A DNA stretch of 64,000 nt from Knufia peltigerae (taxonomy: Eukaryota; Ascomycota; Eurotiomycetes; Chaetothyriales; Trichomeriaceae), in NCBI GenBank assembly GCA_030247855.1, contig JAPDRN010000005.1:558001-622000 (forward strand), in the 5' to 3' direction. Both the position numbers and the translations under genes were made by a program. Under the pieces are notes generated by a model, which was not told the DNA's origin, did no database searches, and worked only from the letters and a program-made list of their open reading frames with translations. Shown here in pieces: positions 62,763-64,000 of the stretch. Positions within the stretch are counted from its first letter, which is position 1, and every line of letters begins with the position of its first letter.

Positions 62763-64000
62763 ATGACGCCTTTGTCTTGCAGTCCAACTGACGGACTGTC
62801 ACTGACAGATCCTGAGGATGAAAGTGTGCCGACTCAAAATGAAGAACCAATTGTGACTGCTACGGCAAGGGAAGTCGCAGATGCATCTCCAGCAGAATCT
62901 GTTCAACAATGTCAACAGCCAGGATCGTTGGAAGAAGAGTCGATGGTGGGACCTTGGCCAGGCATGGAAGTATTCACGACAGTCGACTATGTTGAGACTG
63001 ATGCACAGATGAATGCATTACTGCCAGAGGTACAGGGAGTGCTCAACACAGGCGATCAGAGCTTGCCGAATGAGCCAACCGACTCAGATCGAGAGGTATT
63101 CTACTTCGACCCTAGCCTCGACACAGGCCCGTCGTCAATTGTCGATCATACGAATGCAGAGACGACGACGCAACACGAGTCACCGATGCTACCGGACTTT
63201 GAGATAGATGACGAGACATGGGCACAAGAAAGCACTAGCACCAGCTATGTTTCATCAATCGCATCTGAAATATCACGAGGCATTCTGGAAAATGAGAGAC
63301 TGTATCCGCAGTATGGCAAACACAGCTATGGTATGCCAATCGATGAAGCTGAGATGGATCGTATGGATCTCCAACATCGGAAGTACGAACTGGTTATTGG
63401 TGACAGGCATTTTCTCGCTCCCATTGGTGATTGTCCACAGAGGATTCTTGACCTGGCAACTGGCACAGGCATCTGGGCACTTGACGTGGCAGATATGTTT
63501 CCCAGTGCAGAGGTCCTGGGTGTCGACATTGCCCCCATTCAACCTAAATGGGTGGCTCCCAATTGCTCGTTCGAAATTGATGACATCGAAGATACTTGGA
63601 CTTACCGGACCGACAATTTTGACTTTATTCATTTGCGAGACCCGCTGTACATGGTGAGGGATTGGCCTAAGTTGATGCGACAAATGTATGAGCACACCAA
63701 ACCAGGAGGCTGGGTCGAGCTGGCATCTGTATACCCGCGGGTGATGTGCGACGATGGATCGATGCCGGACGATTCGATGTTCAAATTCATATGCGACAAG
63801 TTCATCGAGGCGTCTTATGGCATGGGGGCACCACTCGACAGTTGCCTGCGCTTCGCAGAATACCTCCGAACAGCCGGTTTTGTGGATGTAGCCGAGCACG
63901 TCTTCAAAATGCCATCATCCCCGTGGCCCAAGAACGAACGACTTAAGAAAATCGGGGCTCTGGAGATGACGAATGTGGTAGAGGGTGCTTCGGCGTTTGG
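62763..64000 (+). CDS. LaeA-like SAM-dependent methyltransferase (3' part missing)
   Basis: The frame opens at the ATG at 62763 and remains open to the right edge: 412 codons, C-terminus outside the window. The first about 170 residues are acidic and low in complexity (EDESVPTQNEEPIV; FEIDDETWAQEST). The methyltransferase fold then begins: ENERLYPQYGKHSYGMPIDE with EAEMDRMDLQHRKYEL, motif I RILDLATGTGIWALDVADMF (Asp230 region), GVDIAPIQPKWVAPNC, FDFIHLRDPLYMV and YEHTKPGGWVELASVYPRV. This arrangement is characteristic of fungal LaeA-like (UMTA-type) methyltransferases, which influence chromatin state and secondary metabolism or development. It is a relative, not clearly LaeA itself. No intron is needed in the part seen. 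Confidence 0.88.
   Translation, partial: MTPLSCSPTDGLSLTDPEDESVPTQNEEPIVTATAREVADASPAESVQQCQQPGSLEEESMVGPWPGMEVFTTVDYVETDAQMNALLPEVQGVLNTGDQSLPNEPTDSDREVFYFDPSLDTGPSSIVDHTNAETTTQHESPMLPDFEIDDETWAQESTSTSYVSSIASEISRGILENERLYPQYGKHSYGMPIDEAEMDRMDLQHRKYELVIGDRHFLAPIGDCPQRILDLATGTGIWALDVADMFPSAEVLGVDIAPIQPKWVAPNCSFEIDDIEDTWTYRTDNFDFIHLRDPLYMVRDWPKLMRQMYEHTKPGGWVELASVYPRVMCDDGSMPDDSMFKFICDKFIEASYGMGAPLDSCLRFAEYLRTAGFVDVAEHVFKMPSSPWPKNERLKKIGALEMTNVVEGASAF

Overview
This window is nuclear DNA of a filamentous ascomycete (Pezizomycotina). Genes carry short spliceosomal introns (about 50-140 nt, GT..AG), two Zn2Cys6 regulators are present, and the conserved set (Cdc11-type SIN scaffold, Pet8, Svf1, Vma16, CnxE, Rpo41, Rpc37, a LaeA-like methyltransferase) is typically fungal. 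Gene content fits Eurotiomycetes, possibly a black-yeast lineage, but the order is not proven by sequence alone. I resolve 25 protein-coding genes. The first (left edge, minus strand) and last (right edge, plus strand) are cut by the window. I recognised no tRNA, rRNA, transposase or CRISPR.

Layout. 1-6.5 kb is conserved: a septation-network scaffold and the mitochondrial S-adenosylmethionine carrier. 7.2-25.0 kb is an accessory block of nine genes with no PKS or NRPS backbone: two Zn2Cys6 factors, a C45 (isopenicillin-N-acyltransferase-like) enzyme, a metal-dependent amidohydrolase, an S33 alpha/beta hydrolase, an UNC93/MFS-type transporter, an MDR reductase, an Old Yellow Enzyme and a type-B carboxylesterase. 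It looks like a compact, self-regulated uptake/degradation or tailoring cluster acting on amide, ester and enone groups; the substrate is unknown. 25.9-39.8 kb returns to conserved genes (WDR48/Bun107, a Sat4/Hal4-type kinase, mitochondrial L11, Svf1) but also holds a six-exon, highly divergent histone H4 variant whose tail has lost every lysine, and a quinone reductase with an optional mitochondrial leader. 42.5-61.3 kb holds a SIM- and CxxC-containing unknown protein, Vma16, a DDHD phospholipase, CnxE with a His-rich linker, an unknown two-helix membrane protein, mitochondrial RNA polymerase and Pol III subunit Rpc37. The right edge carries a LaeA-like methyltransferase.

Gene models were built by hand from frame continuity, splice sites and family conservation; spliced genes are given as one span with exon coordinates in the evidence. 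The best leads are the lysine-less H4 variant, the nine-gene cluster, and the recurrent intergenic nonamer TACTCCGTA.
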